Below, piece after piece: positions 63,248 to 64,000 of a stretch of DNA of 64,000 nucleotides. Every line of letters begins with the position of its first letter. Position 1 is the first letter of the stretch. The DNA is from Caldilineaceae bacterium. GTDB taxonomy: Bacteria; Chloroflexota; Anaerolineae; Caldilineales; Caldilineaceae. The position numbers were made by a program, and so were the translations under genes. Under the pieces are notes generated by a model that did not search any database, was not told the origin of the DNA, and saw only the letters and a program-made list of their open reading frames with translations. The DNA lies in NCBI GenBank assembly GCA_020634815.1, contig JACKBA010000014.1:71918-135917 (forward strand), read 5' to 3'.

Positions 63248-64000
63248 ATGAGTTCTTCACGCCGTCTGTCCAGCAAAAAGAAAAAGAAACAGGGTTGGAA
63301 ATCTTTGCGGGCTGCTGTCGAAACATTTCTCCAAAGTAAGTCGTCTACTGAAGCACGGCGCACGGTGCATGCAAATACGGTACTGCTCAATGAAAGAGTC
63401 GACATAATTCTTGGCGCAATGATAGCGCGGATTCAAACTTCTAATCCAGACTCGGCGGCCGACCTAAGCAATAGTCTCAATCTTTTGCGCCGCTGTCGAG
63501 ACGTTGGCATTGACCGCGCTTTTGACGAACAGATGCCGCCTGCACTACCTGAGGTACTCGCCGCGCTGGCCGCCGAGGGCGTGGAAATTGAAAGCCAGAC
63601 AGACCTGGAGGCGGCGCTGGCCGCACGCCCGGCCCTGCGCGCAAAGCTGGAGCAGGCCGCGGCCGCGCAGGGCAGCGCCGGCCTGGAGATCCCGCCGGCG
63701 GTGCAGCCGCTGATCGCCGAACTGGGACGGTTGACGCGGCGCAACGACATGCCCCGGCGCATCGAACTTTGCCGCCGGGCATTAGCACTGATCGATCGAT
63801 CCGCCAATCCGCGCTTGTGGGTGGCGCTGCAAGGCGAGCTAGCCAACGGTTATTTGCAGAGCCTGCAAGGGGATCGGGCGGCCAACATCGAGCGCGCCAT
63901 CGAGAGCTACGAGCAGGCCTTGCAGGTGACGACCCGCCAGGCCATGCCCGTCGAGTGGGCGACTACCCAGATGAACTTGGCGACTGCCTACGCTAAGCGT
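63248..64000 (+). CDS. TPR-type protein, start of a longer gene (partial)
   Basis: The frame is open from the ATG at 63248 to the window end (251 codons, no stop). The first 90 residues are Lys- and Ser-rich and from an AT-rich stretch; later comes LLRRCRDVGIDRAFDEQM and then TPR units such as ANIERAIESYEQALQVTTRQ followed by VEWATTQMNLATAYAKR, the pattern of TPR arrays often joined to CHAT protease domains. The N-terminal part differs in base composition from the rest, which suggests recombination. Whether a CHAT domain follows cannot be seen. Confidence 0.75.
   Translation, partial: MSSSRRLSSKKKKKQGWKSLRAAVETFLQSKSSTEARRTVHANTVLLNERVDIILGAMIARIQTSNPDSAADLSNSLNLLRRCRDVGIDRAFDEQMPPALPEVLAALAAEGVEIESQTDLEAALAARPALRAKLEQAAAAQGSAGLEIPPAVQPLIAELGRLTRRNDMPRRIELCRRALALIDRSANPRLWVALQGELANGYLQSLQGDRAANIERAIESYEQALQVTTRQAMPVEWATTQMNLATAYAKR

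Overview
The window is about 64 kb of GC-rich DNA (roughly two-thirds G+C by eye) from what looks like a filamentous or sediment Chloroflexota, most likely Anaerolineae/Caldilineales. The inference rests on gene content: an XRE-NB-ARC-TPR regulator, secreted lipoproteins with long Pro/Thr/Ala linkers, a bacterial alpha-2-macroglobulin, a glycerol-1-phosphate dehydrogenase, a CpXC-like leader next to a TPR protein, and short palindromic words in most larger intergenic gaps. No rRNA, tRNA, CRISPR array, prophage or transposase gene was found. The whole window reads as chromosomal.

Layout. 0-4 kb: a MoaD-like sulfur carrier with an overlapping partner gene, a PspC protein, a flavin reductase, a cytochrome c lipoprotein and an SH3-like membrane protein. 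4-11.5 kb: a photorepair/redox block. It holds a CPBP-like membrane protein overlapping a DUF1848 protein with a C-terminal CX3CX2C cluster, an Fe-S (6-4)-type photolyase, a minus-strand redox lipoprotein group (di-heme peroxidase, YtkA/FixH-like, rhodanese), then DUF2256 translationally coupled to a second photolyase-family protein whose two domains are in swapped order. 11.5-19.3 kb: heme A synthase (CtaA), a candidate small RNA, a 960-residue surface protein, HdeD, and a UbiB/ABC1 kinase fused to a holin-like membrane domain. 19.3-28.4 kb: an MBL-fold hydrolase, two P-type ATPases, L-2-hydroxyglutarate oxidase and a class-III aminotransferase.

28.5-43.8 kb: a LacD-type aldolase, a HEAT protein coupled to a two-domain cyclophilin lipoprotein, a 2057-residue alpha-2-macroglobulin with a thioester motif, a 6-phospho-3-hexuloisomerase-like SIS protein, a LysM-alpha/beta hydrolase, and glycerol-1-phosphate dehydrogenase coupled to a HEAT protein. 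43.8-51 kb (minus strand): MOSC protein, a leaderless AbrB-type regulator, a Gfo/Idh/MocA oxidoreductase, a LutABC-type lactate oxidation operon and an M24 peptidase. 51-64 kb: SSB, an orphan polyamine-binding lipoprotein, a second MOSC protein with a rifampin-phosphotransferase-like PEP dikinase, a ClC transporter with CBS domains, the STAND regulator, and at the edge a truncated CpXC-like reading frame followed by an incomplete TPR gene that starts in a local AT-rich patch.

The most unusual features are: (1) several families of short inverted or direct repeats that fill intergenic gaps, one of which (AATAGAACGCGG...) supplies the stop codons of two convergent genes; (2) the circularly permuted photolyase with DUF2256; (3) the holin-UbiB fusion; (4) a leaderless promoter-start arrangement for the AbrB gene; (5) a promoter-plus-terminator unit with no gene (candidate sRNA). 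All functional calls are from reading the sequence; no database search was run.
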